Below are positions 52,076 to 61,628 of a stretch of DNA of 63,514 nucleotides, piece by piece. The stretch is from Azospirillum soli (GTDB lineage Bacteria; Pseudomonadota; Alphaproteobacteria; Azospirillales; Azospirillaceae). Each line of letters begins with the position of its first letter. Positions within the stretch are counted from its first letter, which is position 1. The notes beneath the pieces are model-generated. The model searched no databases and had not been told where the DNA came from. It saw only the letters and a program-made list of their open reading frames with translations. The DNA lies in NCBI RefSeq assembly GCF_017876165.1, contig NZ_JAGINQ010000030.1, positions 1 to 63,514 on the forward strand, given 5' to 3'. Position numbers and translations under genes: made by a program.

Positions 52076-53089
52076 ATGTCGTTCCGTTATCGCCTGTCCC
52101 TGCTGGCCGCCGGCTTGGCCCTGACCGTTCTGGGCGCCGCTGCCGCGACGGCGCAGGATACCGTGCTGAACGTCTCCTACGACCCGACGCGCGAGTTCTA
52201 TGTGGAGTTCAACCAGGCGTTCGCCAAGAAGTGGAAGGCGGAAACCGGCCGCTCGGTCACCGTCAAGCAGTCGCACGGCGGTTCGGGCAAGCAGGCCCGC
52301 TCGGTCATCGACGGCCTTGATGCCGACGTGGTGACGCTGGCTCTGGCCTACGACATCGACGCCATTGCCGATTCCGGCGCCTTGGCCAAGAACTGGCAGT
52401 CGCGCCTGCCCAACAACAGCTCCCCCTACACCTCGACCATCGTGTTCCTGGTGCGCAAGGGCAACCCAAAGCAGATCAAGGACTGGAACGATCTGGCGAA
52501 GCCGGGCGTCCAGGTCATCACGCCGAACCCGAAGACCTCCGGCGGCGCGCGCTGGAACTACCTCGCCGCCTGGGCCTACGCGCTGGAGAAGAACGGCAAT
52601 GACGAGGCCAAGGCCAAGCAGTTCGTGGCCGATGTGTTCAAGAACGTGCCGGTGCTGGACAGCGGTGCGCGCGGTTCGACCGTGACCTTCACGCAGCGCG
52701 AGATCGGCGACGTCCTGCTCGCCTGGGAGAACGAGGCCTTCCTGTCGTTGCAGGAGTTCGGCGCCGACAAGCTGGAGATCGTCGTCCCATCCCTGTCGAT
52801 CCTGGCCGAACCGCCGGTGACCGTGGTGGACTCGGTGGTCGATCGCAAGGGCACCCGCAAGATTGCCGAGGCGTATCTGCAGTTCCTTTACACCCGTGAA
52901 GGGCAGGAATTGGCCGCCAAGCACTTCTACCGCCCCCGCCAGCCGGAACTGGCAACCCAGTATGCGGGCCGCTTCGCGGATGTTAAGCTGGTGACCATCG
53001 ACCAGTCGTTCGGCGGCTGGCGCGCGGCACAGGAGAAGCATTTCGCGGATGGCGGCGTCTTCGACCAGATCTACCAGAAGGGTCGCTGA
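52076..53089 (+). CDS. sulfate/thiosulfate ABC transporter binding protein
   Basis: 337 residues with a Sec signal peptide (RLSLLAAGLALTVLGAAAATAQ) and GAAGGAG-like ribosome binding site. Family marks: NVSYDPTREFYVEFNQAF, VKQSHGGSGKQARSVIDGL, VTLALAYDID and NPKTSGGARWNYLAAW, which bind the oxyanion. First gene of a sulfate uptake operon; the permease gene cysT starts 3 bp after its stop. The 239-bp upstream region contains no gene and is AT-rich near 51990-52040, where the promoter should be. Confidence 0.95.
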   Translation: MSFRYRLSLLAAGLALTVLGAAAATAQDTVLNVSYDPTREFYVEFNQAFAKKWKAETGRSVTVKQSHGGSGKQARSVIDGLDADVVTLALAYDIDAIADSGALAKNWQSRLPNNSSPYTSTIVFLVRKGNPKQIKDWNDLAKPGVQVITPNPKTSGGARWNYLAAWAYALEKNGNDEAKAKQFVADVFKNVPVLDSGARGSTVTFTQREIGDVLLAWENEAFLSLQEFGADKLEIVVPSLSILAEPPVTVVDSVVDRKGTRKIAEAYLQFLYTREGQELAAKHFYRPRQPELATQYAGRFADVKLVTIDQSFGGWRAAQEKHFADGGVFDQIYQKGR

Positions 53090-53092
53090 TCC

Positions 53093-53980
53093 GTGGTTGC
53101 GGCGGCCTCGACCGACACCGTGCTCCCCTCATCGGGGGGCACGGTCTTGAGTGTTCTGAAAAAGCCCAGCGTTATTCCCGGATTTGGCCTGACGCTAGGG
53201 TTCACCCTGACCTACCTGGGCCTGATCGTGCTGCTGCCGCTGGCGGCGCTGACGATCAAGGCGGGCGGGCTCGGCTGGTCCGGCTTCTGGAACGCGGTGC
53301 TGACGCCGCGTGTCCTGTCGGCGTTTCAGGTCAGCTTCGGCCTGTCGCTGGCCGCCGCCGCGGTCAACGCCGTCTTCGGCTTCATCGTCGCCTGGGTGCT
53401 GGTGCGCTATCGCTTTCCCGGCCACCGGATCGTCGATGCGCTGGTCGATCTGCCCTTCGCCCTGCCGACCGCCGTGGCCGGCATCGCGCTCAGCGCGCTG
53501 TACGCGCCGAACGGCTGGATCGGCAAGCTGCTGATGGACTGGTTCGGGCTGAAGGTCGCCTTCACGCCGATCGGCATCGCCATCGCGCTGACCTTCATCG
53601 GCCTGCCCTTCGTGGTGCGGACGGTGCAGCCGATCCTTCAGGACCTGCCGCCGGAGGAGGAGGAGGCTGCCGCCTCGCTCGGCGCCTCGCGCTGGCAGAC
53701 CTTCTCGCGGGTGGTTTTCCCGGCCCTGCTGCCGGCGCTGGTGACCGGCTTCGCGCTGGCCTTCGCGCGGGCGGTCGGCGAATACGGTTCGGTGATCTTC
53801 ATCGCCGGCAACATGCCGGGCATATCGGAGATCGTGCCCCTGCTGATCGTCATCAAGCTGGAGCAGTACGATTACGGCGGGGCGGCTGCCGTCGGCACGA
53901 TGATGCTGGTGGTCTCGTTCTTCCTGCTGCTGATCCTGAACCTTCTGCAAGCCTGGATGAGGTGGCGTCATGCTCGCTAA
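53093..53980 (+). CDS. cysT: sulfate ABC transporter permease CysT
   Basis: 295 residues from a GTG at 53093, six membrane segments. Characteristic VDLPFALPTAVAGIALSALY and the EAA-type loop EEEEAAASLGASRWQTFSRVVFP that docks on CysA. The start overlaps closely with the binding-protein gene, and the 3' end overlaps cysW by 11 bp. Inner membrane. Confidence 0.95.
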   Translation: MVAAASTDTVLPSSGGTVLSVLKKPSVIPGFGLTLGFTLTYLGLIVLLPLAALTIKAGGLGWSGFWNAVLTPRVLSAFQVSFGLSLAAAAVNAVFGFIVAWVLVRYRFPGHRIVDALVDLPFALPTAVAGIALSALYAPNGWIGKLLMDWFGLKVAFTPIGIAIALTFIGLPFVVRTVQPILQDLPPEEEEAAASLGASRWQTFSRVVFPALLPALVTGFALAFARAVGEYGSVIFIAGNMPGISEIVPLLIVIKLEQYDYGGAAAVGTMMLVVSFFLLLILNLLQAWMRWRHAR

Positions 53981-54827
53981 GGCACGCGGCCATGCACCGG
54001 CCACCGGCGATTCCGCGCTGGTCCGGGCCTTGATGATCGCGACGGCGCTGGGCTTCCTGCTGCTGTTCCTGGTGCTTCCGCTGGCCTCCGTCTTCGTCGA
54101 GGCGTTGCGGCGCGGCGTCGGCGCCTATTGGGCGGCGCTGGTCGAGCCGGACGCACTGGCGGCCATCCAGCTGACCCTGACCGTGGCCGCCATCGCCGTG
54201 CCGATGAACCTAGTCTTCGGCATCGCAGCCAGCTGGTGCATCGCGAAGTTCGACTTTCGCGGCAAGGACCTGCTGATCACGCTGATCGATCTGCCCTTTT
54301 CGGTGTCGCCGGTCATTTCCGGCCTGATCTACGTGCTGCTGTTCGGCCTGCACGGGCTGATAGGGCCGTTTTTGAAGTCGCAGGGCATCCAAATCATCTT
54401 CGCCGTGCCGGGCCTCGTGCTCGCCACCGTCTTCGTCACCTTTCCCTTCGTCGCGCGCGAGCTGATCCCGCTGATGCAGGAGCAGGGCACGGAGGAGGAG
54501 GAGGCCGCGCTGGTGCTGGGGGCAAGCGGCTGGCAGACCTTCTGGCGGGTGACGCTGCCGAACATCAAGTGGGGCCTGATGTACGGCGTTCTGCTGTGCA
54601 ACGCCCGCGCGATGGGCGAATTCGGCGCCGTGTCGGTCGTTTCCGGCCATATCCGGGGCGAGACCAACACGATGCCGCTGCACGTCGAAATTCTATACAA
54701 CGAATACAACTTTGTCGCCGCCTTCTCGGTGGCCTCGGTGCTTGCCCTGCTCGCCCTCGTCACGCTGGTGGCGAAGGCGGTTCTGGAGTGGCGCTTCGGG
54801 GCCGAGCTGGCCGCGACCCGGCATTGA
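53970..54827 (+). CDS. cysW: sulfate ABC transporter permease CysW
   Basis: 285 residues, six membrane segments. DLPFSVSPVISGLIYVLLFG and the coupling loop EEEEAALVLGASGWQTFWRVTLP are typical of CysW, together with GEFGAVSVVSGHIRGETNT. Pairs with CysT to form the channel. Confidence 0.95.
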   Translation: MLAKARGHAPATGDSALVRALMIATALGFLLLFLVLPLASVFVEALRRGVGAYWAALVEPDALAAIQLTLTVAAIAVPMNLVFGIAASWCIAKFDFRGKDLLITLIDLPFSVSPVISGLIYVLLFGLHGLIGPFLKSQGIQIIFAVPGLVLATVFVTFPFVARELIPLMQEQGTEEEEAALVLGASGWQTFWRVTLPNIKWGLMYGVLLCNARAMGEFGAVSVVSGHIRGETNTMPLHVEILYNEYNFVAAFSVASVLALLALVTLVAKAVLEWRFGAELAATRH

Positions 54828-54837
54828 GGCGCAAACG

Positions 54838-55878
54838 ATGGCGATCCAGGTTTCCGGCATCACCAAGCGGTTCGGGTCCTATCTGGCGCTCGATTCGGTG
54901 GATCTCGAAGTCCGCTCGGGCGAGCTTCTGGCCCTGCTCGGGCCGTCAGGTTCGGGCAAGACGACGCTTCTGCGCATCATGGCGGGGCTGGAGCACGCCG
55001 ACGCCGGCAGCCTCCAGCTGCATGGCGAGGAGGCTCTGGGCCTGAAGCCGCGCGAGCGGCAGGTCGGCTTCGTCTTCCAGCACTACGCCCTGTTCCGTCA
55101 CATGACGGTGTTCGACAACATTGCCTTCGGCCTGAAGGTACGCCCGCGCGGCCAGCGTTTCGCCAGCGCGGAGATCAAGCGCCGCGTGATGGAGCTGCTG
55201 GAATTGGTTCAGCTCGCCCACTTCGCCGACCGCTATCCGGCGCAGCTGTCGGGCGGCCAGCGGCAGCGCGTGGCGCTGGCCCGCGCGCTGGCCATCGAGC
55301 CGAAGGTCCTGCTGCTGGACGAGCCGTTCGGCGCGCTCGACGCCAAGGTCCGCAAGGAATTGCGGCGCTGGCTGCGCAAGCTGCACGACGACATCCACGT
55401 CACCTCGGTCTTCGTGACCCATGACCAGGAGGAAGCGCTGGAGCTGGCCGACCGCGTCGTGGTGATGAGCCAGGGCCGGATTGAGCAGGTGGGCAGCCCG
55501 GCCGAGGTCTACGACCACCCGGCCTCGGCCTTCGTGTACGAGTTCCTGGGGCAGGTGAACCGCTTCGACTGCGCCGTGGAAGACGGCGTGGCGAAGGCGG
55601 CGAACGGCGCCCTGTCCATCGCGACCGACGGCGCCGTCCAGGGTCCGGCCATCGCCTATGTCCGCCCGCACGACCTCGGCCTCAGCCCCACGGTGGGCGG
55701 ACCGGGCCGTGTGTCCTCCATCCAGGTCGTCGGCCCCGACGCGCGGATCGAGGTGGATTTGGCCGGTCTGGTTCTGGAAGCGGAAATGGACCGCGAGCGT
55801 CTCGGCGTCCTGGGCCTCAGCCCCGGCGACCGCTGCGCCGTGCACATCGACCGCGCGCGGGTGTTCGCGCGGCGTTGA
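54838..55878 (+). CDS. cysA: sulfate ABC transporter ATPase CysA
   Basis: 346 residues. Walker A GPSGSGKTT near 40, signature LSGGQRQR near 137, Walker B VLLLDEPFGALD near 155 and switch histidine in FVTHDQEEA. A C-terminal beta-rich regulatory domain (about 235-346) is present but shorter than in maltose-type ATPases. Last gene of the operon, 10 bp after cysW. Confidence 0.96.
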   Translation: MAIQVSGITKRFGSYLALDSVDLEVRSGELLALLGPSGSGKTTLLRIMAGLEHADAGSLQLHGEEALGLKPRERQVGFVFQHYALFRHMTVFDNIAFGLKVRPRGQRFASAEIKRRVMELLELVQLAHFADRYPAQLSGGQRQRVALARALAIEPKVLLLDEPFGALDAKVRKELRRWLRKLHDDIHVTSVFVTHDQEEALELADRVVVMSQGRIEQVGSPAEVYDHPASAFVYEFLGQVNRFDCAVEDGVAKAANGALSIATDGAVQGPAIAYVRPHDLGLSPTVGGPGRVSSIQVVGPDARIEVDLAGLVLEAEMDRERLGVLGLSPGDRCAVHIDRARVFARR

Positions 55879-55896
55879 CGACATCTTTAAGGCTGC

Positions 55897-55932
55897 GTAG
55901 GTTGGGCTGAGCGCACGCGAATCCCAGCCTGC
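55897..55932. repeat. REP-like hairpin (GTAGGTTGGG family)
   Basis: GTAGGTTGGGCTGAG (55897-55911) and the complementary ATCCCAGCCTGC end (55921-55932) form an imperfect stem. It is related to the element at 10574-10606. It lies just after cysA and may serve as its transcription end. Confidence 0.5.
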
Positions 55933-55994
55933 TTCAGCTCTGCAAAATGTTGGGTTGTTGTGCGCCTTTGTGCCCATTGCACGAAAGGTGCGCT

Positions 55995-56609
55995 ATGGTC
56001 AAGAACGCGGGGCGCATAGGCCTGTGTATTATGATTTTGTCGGCAGCGCTCCTGCTGCCAGCGAAAATGTATATTTTTGATCGCTCAACACTGCCAATAT
56101 TTTCTAAACTATCAGCGGCCTACGATCATTCCACAATAATGAAATTTCTACCGAGCGGAATTTTCCTTTCCTCAGTTAAGGGTAATGTTCCGCATTGGGA
56201 GACGGCGCGTATAGTCACAAGTGCGGCTTATGCGTATTTCGACGTCGCTGTTGCTTATGGGGTTGTGTCGTCAATTTTGCTTGCAGCGTCTATCATTTGT
56301 TTGGGCTGGGGAATTAATATTGGAAGGACATTGAGGAATATGTGGGGGCAAATGGCGTTTTTCGTTGTAATGCTATGCTTTGGCGGAATTATGCTTTATT
56401 TTTTGCGATCAGAGATTTTCGAAATAAATATAATGATTGACTTTGTGTCGAAGAATGGGGTAAGCAAAATTAGTTTGGATGACTTTTTAAGTAAATTCTA
56501 CTCTGCTTGCAAGAGTGTTTATGCAATGTGCTTTGCTTTTATAGTTTTTATCTATGTCATTGCTTGTTTCAGGCGTGCTGGCAGATTGCCTCTGACGGCG
56601 ATGAGTTAG
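55995..56609 (+). CDS. AT-rich hypothetical membrane protein
   Basis: 204 residues from the ATG at 55995. Four hydrophobic segments (about 8-25, 82-108, 120-138 and 178-198) with a loop of about 55 residues after the first. The gene is far more AT-rich, with A/T-ending codons, than anything around it, a sign of recent horizontal transfer. I do not recognise a family. It stands alone between the sulfate operon and a small secreted protein gene. Confidence 0.6.
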   Translation: MVKNAGRIGLCIMILSAALLLPAKMYIFDRSTLPIFSKLSAAYDHSTIMKFLPSGIFLSSVKGNVPHWETARIVTSAAYAYFDVAVAYGVVSSILLAASIICLGWGINIGRTLRNMWGQMAFFVVMLCFGGIMLYFLRSEIFEINIMIDFVSKNGVSKISLDDFLSKFYSACKSVYAMCFAFIVFIYVIACFRRAGRLPLTAMS

Positions 56610-56791
56610 GTCGCTTTTGGGGTTCGCTAGGCTGTTTTTCTGTTTGACGGGATGGCTATACGAGTCGCTAAAAATCACGCGGAGTGTCGGGCGGTTCACA
56701 GCCGCCCGGCGCGCTGGCAGGTAGGGTTGCGTCCATCGCGACCAGCCGGGGCACTGGGCACCGGCGCCGCGGCCCCGATGGAGAACCCGAC

Positions 56792-57025
56792 ATGGTCCGC
56801 TCGCTGTCCCGTCCTCTGCGCCTTGCCGTGCTCGCCGCCGTTGCCACCGCCTCCGCCTCCGCCGCCGGCCCGTCGCTGGCCGACACCAGCTGGACCAGCC
56901 GCATCCGGTCGCCCTATGCCAGCATGACCCCACAGACCAAACTGTGTGTCTGGGTCACCTACACGACCCCGTATCTGTACAAGAAGAACACCTGCACCGG
57001 AGAGACGCAGATCCTTCTGCGCTGA
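56792..57025 (+). CDS. small secreted hypothetical protein
   Basis: 77 residues from the ATG at 56792. Basic start and hydrophobic stretch (VRSLSRPLRLAVLAAVATA) with a likely signal-peptidase site after SLADT. The mature part is about 45 residues with two cysteines (LCVWV and NTCTG) that could form a disulfide. A start further upstream adds a Gly/Pro-rich, non-signal stretch. No family recognised. Confidence 0.5.
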   Translation: MVRSLSRPLRLAVLAAVATASASAAGPSLADTSWTSRIRSPYASMTPQTKLCVWVTYTTPYLYKKNTCTGETQILLR

Positions 57026-57077
57026 TCGCTACGGTTCCTCAAGCCCTTCTCCCCCTTGGCCTGTGGCCGCCGAGAGC

Positions 57078-57164
57078 GGGAGAAGGGTTGGGGTGAGGGG
57101 GCGGCCGATAGGCCGGAAAATCTCAGATCCACCGATGTTTCCCCCTCACCCTAACCCTCTCCCC
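57078..57164. repeat. REP-like inverted repeat between convergent genes
   Basis: GAGAAGGGTTGGGGTGAGGG (within 57078-57101) faces CCCCTCACCCTAACCCTCTC (within 57141-57164), about 20 of 24 positions complementary, 39 bp apart. CCCTCACCC(T/C)AACCC elements are frequent between genes in proteobacteria. Located between two convergent genes, it may act as a bidirectional terminator. Confidence 0.6.
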
Positions 57165-57190
57165 AGGGGGGAGAGGGGATGTGGCTTGCC

Positions 57191-57886
57191 TCATCCCTTC
57201 ACGATCCTCCCCACCCCCTCCCGAAAGGCCGTGGCGCCACCGTTCGCCGGATGGCGTACGGCGGGCACATCCGTCCCGTGCGCGGCCAGCCGCCGCCGCG
57301 CCGTCTCGCCCACCGCGACCACCGGCACACGCGGGAACAGCGCGAGGAAGGCGTCCAGAACCTCGGCCTGCTCCTCCACCTCGCGGTCGGTCGGCGTGCG
57401 GTTGGTCAGCGGCTCGCCGGGACGGTGCGGGTGAAAGGCGAAGCTGTTCCACAGCACGAAGCCGTCGGCCGGCACGCCCAGCCCCAGCAGGGTCGTCCAC
57501 ACGATGGTCGCGGTCGGCTCGCAGAAGCCGCCGCTCCGTTCCGCCGCGTTGCGGGCGACGGAGGCGACGCTGGTCCGCCGCTTCGGGCCGGCGAAGACGA
57601 GGTCCGGCGAAACCTGCGGCTTCGCGCCCAGCAGGGTGCGCTCGCAGGTCATGGGGATGCCGCTGAAGCGGGCGCCCTGATAGCCCACCGCCTCGGCCAC
57701 CAGCACCAGCTTCGCCCGGCCGATCCGCGCCGCCAGATAGGCCCGCAGGTTGGCCAGCCGCACGTCCGGCGCGTCGGGGCCGGCGTCCACACCCGGTGTG
57801 CAGTCGGTCCAGGGACGGAAGACGCCGGGGCCGACCGGCCGGTGCCGTAGCGTGTCGAGAAATCGGTCCAGCGCGCTCACGTCCAC
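57191..57886 (-). CDS. uracil-DNA glycosylase superfamily protein
   Basis: 231 residues from a GTG at 57886 with GGGGA beside it. Segments VLVAEAVGYQGARFSGIPMT (substrate-loop-like), VLWNSFAFHPHRPGEPLTN and VVAVGETARRRL...AVRHPANGG (in place of the HPSP-type motif) match the UDG-like fold of single-domain family members. No cysteine quartet for an iron-sulfur cluster is seen, unlike family 4/5 enzymes. Activity on uracil is not certain. Confidence 0.65.
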   Translation of the reverse strand: MDVSALDRFLDTLRHRPVGPGVFRPWTDCTPGVDAGPDAPDVRLANLRAYLAARIGRAKLVLVAEAVGYQGARFSGIPMTCERTLLGAKPQVSPDLVFAGPKRRTSVASVARNAAERSGGFCEPTATIVWTTLLGLGVPADGFVLWNSFAFHPHRPGEPLTNRTPTDREVEEQAEVLDAFLALFPRVPVVAVGETARRRLAAHGTDVPAVRHPANGGATAFREGVGRIVKG

Positions 57887-58061
57887 TCCCCAATGTTCAA
57901 TGCCATGCGGTCATCGGTTTCGCCGAAGCGCTTATACAGAATTCCGAGCCCGGCCTTGAGGGCTAATGCCGAAGCCGAAGCTGTAACGCCTTTGCCTGCT
58001 GGCCTATGACGCCGGGGATTTGCTTTCCATGTCGCGTTGCACAAGGCGCGAGGATGAGCGG

Positions 58062-59792
58062 ATGGAGCACCCCGGACTGTCGCAAACGCCTCGGCAAGAG
58101 GATATCCTGCTGGGAGCGGGGGGGCGCGCCGGGGCGTCCTCCTTCAGTATGGCTCTTCCCCTGGCCGTCGCGCTGTTGCTGCTGCTTCTGCCGCTGGCGC
58201 TGGTGGAAATGCCGCCGCTGCTCGACTACCCGAACCATCTGGCGCGGGTGGACGTGCTGCTCAACTTCCGCACCGATCCCTTCTTGGCGGAGCATTACAC
58301 CGCGTCCCTGAAGCCGGTGCCGAACCTGCTGATGGAGGCGGTGCTGCTGCCGCTGGCCAGCCTGCTGCCACTCTACGTCGCCGGCCGTGTCTATGTGGCG
58401 CTGGCCGTGGCGCTGACCCTGTTCAGCGTGATCCTGCTGCACCGGACTTTGTTCGGCCGCTGGAGCCTGTGGCCGCTGTGCGGCGCGCTGTTCGTCTACA
58501 ACGCCACGCTGATCGGCGGATTCATGAGCTTCTCGCTCGGCATCCCGCTGATGCTGATCGGCGTGTCGCTGTGGATCGGGCAGGAGGGCAGGCGCTGGCA
58601 GCTTCCCATCGGGGCGGCCTTCGCGCTGTTCCTGTACTTCTCCCACGCCATCGTGCTGCTCGCCTACGCGCTGTGCCTGTTCGGGGTGGAGGTGACCAAG
58701 TACGTCGGCGCCGGCCGGGTGCCATTCACCGTCGCGGCCGTGCGGCGCGATGCCCTTCGCTTCGCCGGGCTGCTGGCGGTGCCCGTTCTGTTGTTTGCGA
58801 GCACGGTCGCCGGGCAGCTGATCGATTCCGACGCCGCGGCGGTGGGCACGCGCGACCAGTCGCCCCTGCTGCTTCTGAAGCAGGTCTACTGGCGCCTGAA
58901 GAAGCTGACCGAGCTTCGGCACTGGGGTTATCGCCTGAACGACATGCTGGCGCCGGTGCTGAACTACAACACGCTGCTGGACGCGGCGACGCTGCTGCTG
59001 GTCGTGGGCGGCGTGGCGGTCGCGGCGGTGACGAGACGGCTGCGCGTCTCCCGCCCGATGATGCTGACGGTTGGGATGTTCATCGTCGGGTTCTTCCTCA
59101 TCCCTGACCCGTTCTTCGGCACCTATTTCGTGTCGATCCGCTTCTGGATCCTGGCCGCCCTGCTGCTGATCGCCGGCACCGACCTGCGCTTTTCCAGTCC
59201 GCGCGCCGCGACCGTCTTCGCGGTCGGCCTGCTGGCTCTGCTGGGTGTGCGCACCGTTGTGCTGACCGCCAACTGGTACGGCTATCAGGAGGACGTCGCC
59301 GACCTGCGCCGCGCCATGGAGCGGATCGAGCCCGGCAGCCATGTGCTGGTCGCCTGGGCCGGGCAGGAGGCCGGCTGCTGCAACACGCGGGAGTTCCTGA
59401 CCACCCAGCCGCCCTGGCGCTCCGCCCTCGTCGCGCTGCCGAGCCTGGGGCATCTCCCGGCGCTCATCACCGTCGAGCGGCGCGCCTACGTCCCCATCCT
59501 GTTCAGCCACCCCGGCAAGCAGCCGCTGACCGTGACCCAGCCCTTCCGCGACCGCTGCATGTCCATCTACGAGGGCGTTCCGGTGGACGTGCGCCTGCTG
59601 ACTCGGCCGGAGGAGGCGACGTACCGCGACCATGTGGAGCCCTGCCCGCACTACGTCGGCTGGCGGGAGAAGTACGATTACGTGCTGGTGATGTTCGCCA
59701 ACAGCCTCCACCAAGCCGGCCTGCGCCCGCCGCCGGGGGCGGAGGAACGCTACCGGGGCACCGTCTTCGACCTGTGGGCCGTGCGGAGGTAG
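58062..59792 (+). CDS. polytopic membrane protein, glycosyltransferase-like
   Basis: 576 residues from the ATG at 58062 with GAGGATGAG before it. About ten to twelve hydrophobic segments between 30 and 420, starting with a long one. LLDYPNHLARVDVLL after the first helix places an acidic residue in the first outer loop, as in GT-C type glycosyltransferases and related proteins. The last 150 residues are soluble. Substrate and family not identified. Ends 1 bp before the end of the convergent antiporter gene. Confidence 0.6.
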   Translation: MEHPGLSQTPRQEDILLGAGGRAGASSFSMALPLAVALLLLLLPLALVEMPPLLDYPNHLARVDVLLNFRTDPFLAEHYTASLKPVPNLLMEAVLLPLASLLPLYVAGRVYVALAVALTLFSVILLHRTLFGRWSLWPLCGALFVYNATLIGGFMSFSLGIPLMLIGVSLWIGQEGRRWQLPIGAAFALFLYFSHAIVLLAYALCLFGVEVTKYVGAGRVPFTVAAVRRDALRFAGLLAVPVLLFASTVAGQLIDSDAAAVGTRDQSPLLLLKQVYWRLKKLTELRHWGYRLNDMLAPVLNYNTLLDAATLLLVVGGVAVAAVTRRLRVSRPMMLTVGMFIVGFFLIPDPFFGTYFVSIRFWILAALLLIAGTDLRFSSPRAATVFAVGLLALLGVRTVVLTANWYGYQEDVADLRRAMERIEPGSHVLVAWAGQEAGCCNTREFLTTQPPWRSALVALPSLGHLPALITVERRAYVPILFSHPGKQPLTVTQPFRDRCMSIYEGVPVDVRLLTRPEEATYRDHVEPCPHYVGWREKYDYVLVMFANSLHQAGLRPPPGAEERYRGTVFDLWAVRR

Positions 59793-59793
59793 G

Positions 59794-61533
59794 TCACGCC
59801 GCGCTGTCCCGGTCCTTGGGGGTGGTGGCGGGCGCGGGATTGGCGGCGGGCTCGTCCGCCAAGGCCTCGTAGCCTCCGTCGCGGAAATCCTTCAGGCTGT
59901 GGGCGATGGCGTCCTTGTCCACGCCCGCGCTGCCCAGCACCAGGGCGGCCATTTGCAGGCTGGCCTCGATGGTCTCCGGCACCACGGCCGAGGCGCCGGC
60001 GTCCTTCAGCGTCGCGCATTGGCCCAGGTCATGGGCGCGCACCACGATCGGCAGGCGCGGCGCCGTACGCCGGATCGAATCGACGGCCCGCTCGGCCATC
60101 TCCGGCCGGTTGACGGTGATCACCGCCGCCCGCGCCCGCGCGATGCCGGCGGCGCGCAGCACGCCGACCTGGCTGGAATCGCCGTAATAGACCGGCAGCC
60201 CCTCGGCCCGCGCGTTGGCGACCCGCTGCGGATCCAGATCCAGCGCCACGAAGGGGATGTCGTGCGCGGTCAGCATGCGCGCGATGGCGCGGCCGACCCG
60301 CCCGTAACCGGCGATCACCACATGCCCCTTCAGATCGTTGGTTTCGATGCCGAAGGCCTCGGCGCCCAGCCGCGCCTCGATGGCCTGCGCCAGCCGCTGC
60401 GCCACGACCCCGATCAGCGGCGTCACCGCCATGCTGAGCGCCACCGACGACGACAGCAGCAGGCCCGTGTCGTGATCCAGCACCGACAGGCCCGTGGCCT
60501 TGCCGATCAGCACGAAGGCGAACTCGCCCCCCTGCGCCAGCAAGAGCCCGACCCGCAGCGAGGTCGCCAGCCCCAGCCCCGACAGCCGGCACAGGATGAA
60601 CAGCAGGATGGTCTTGCCCACCAGCAGCGCGCCGGTCAGCGCCAGGATGGCGTCGGCCCGCTGCCACATGGCCGGAAGGTCCAGCGTCATGCCGACGGTC
60701 ATGAAGAACAGGCCCAGCAGCAGGCCCCGGAACGGCTCGATGTCCGCTTCGATCTGGTGGCGGTAGGCGGTGTCGGCCAGCAGCATGCCGGCCAGGAAGG
60801 CGCCCAGCGCCATCGACATGCCGGCCTCCGCCGTCAGCCAGCTGACCGCCAGGACGACGAACAGGTTGGTGGCGGTGAAGACCTCCGGGCTCCTGGCCGA
60901 GGCGACGAACTGGTACACCGGCCGCACCACGAACCGGCCCAGCAGCATGATAACCACGATGGCCGCCACGCCCTTGGCGGCGGCGAGCGCCAGCGCCTGC
61001 GGGATGCTCGTCTCGCCGCCGGCCAGCAGTGGCAGCAGGGTCAGCAGCGGCACCACCGCCAGATCCTGGAAGATCAGCACGGCGACCGAGATGCGGCCGA
61101 AGCGCGCCACGGTCTCGCCGCGCTCGACCAGCAGCTTCAGCACCGTCGCGGTGGAGGAAAAGGCCAGCATGCCGCCGACCACCACCGCCGCCTCCACGCT
61201 CAGCCCCAGCGCGTAGCCGACGCCGCCGATGGCGGTGCTGGTCAGAAAGACCTGCATCAGCCCAAGGCCGAAGATGTAGCGCCGCATCGCCTGCAGGCGC
61301 GACAGCGGCAACTCCAGCCCGATGGCGAACAGCAGGAAGACGACGCCGAACTCCGACAGCAATTGCGGCAGGGCGAGATCCACCACCGGTCCCGGTGTGT
61401 GCGGCCCCAGCATCGCGCCCGCCACCAGATAGCCCAGCACCGCCGGAACGCGCAGCGCCTGGAACAATGGGACGATGATGATCGCCGCCAGCAGAAGGGA
61501 CAGGGTATCGAGAAGCAGGCGGGGATCGTGCAT
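59794..61533 (-). CDS. CPA2 monovalent cation:proton antiporter with TrkA-N domain
   Basis: 579 residues from the ATG at 61533. About twelve membrane segments (LGYLVAGAMLGPHTPG, FLLFAIGLELPLSRL, QDLAVVPLLTLLPLL, LAQGGEFAFVLIGKA) form the KefB/KefC-type antiporter. They are followed by a Rossmann TrkA-N domain (GHVVIAGYGRVGRAIARML near 415, PVYYGDSSQVGVLRAAG). Probably K+/H+ exchange gated by NAD(H) or a similar ligand. A KefF/KefG partner is not adjacent. Confidence 0.93.
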   Translation of the reverse strand: MHDPRLLLDTLSLLLAAIIIVPLFQALRVPAVLGYLVAGAMLGPHTPGPVVDLALPQLLSEFGVVFLLFAIGLELPLSRLQAMRRYIFGLGLMQVFLTSTAIGGVGYALGLSVEAAVVVGGMLAFSSTATVLKLLVERGETVARFGRISVAVLIFQDLAVVPLLTLLPLLAGGETSIPQALALAAAKGVAAIVVIMLLGRFVVRPVYQFVASARSPEVFTATNLFVVLAVSWLTAEAGMSMALGAFLAGMLLADTAYRHQIEADIEPFRGLLLGLFFMTVGMTLDLPAMWQRADAILALTGALLVGKTILLFILCRLSGLGLATSLRVGLLLAQGGEFAFVLIGKATGLSVLDHDTGLLLSSSVALSMAVTPLIGVVAQRLAQAIEARLGAEAFGIETNDLKGHVVIAGYGRVGRAIARMLTAHDIPFVALDLDPQRVANARAEGLPVYYGDSSQVGVLRAAGIARARAAVITVNRPEMAERAVDSIRRTAPRLPIVVRAHDLGQCATLKDAGASAVVPETIEASLQMAALVLGSAGVDKDAIAHSLKDFRDGGYEALADEPAANPAPATTPKDRDSAA

Positions 61534-61628
61534 GAACGTCAAACAGCTTTTGCGGGGGATTTGGGGGCCGATTTTTCGACCGCCCTGTATGCGGCGGCCC
61601 GGTATGAAACTGCAAGCGCGCACGCATG

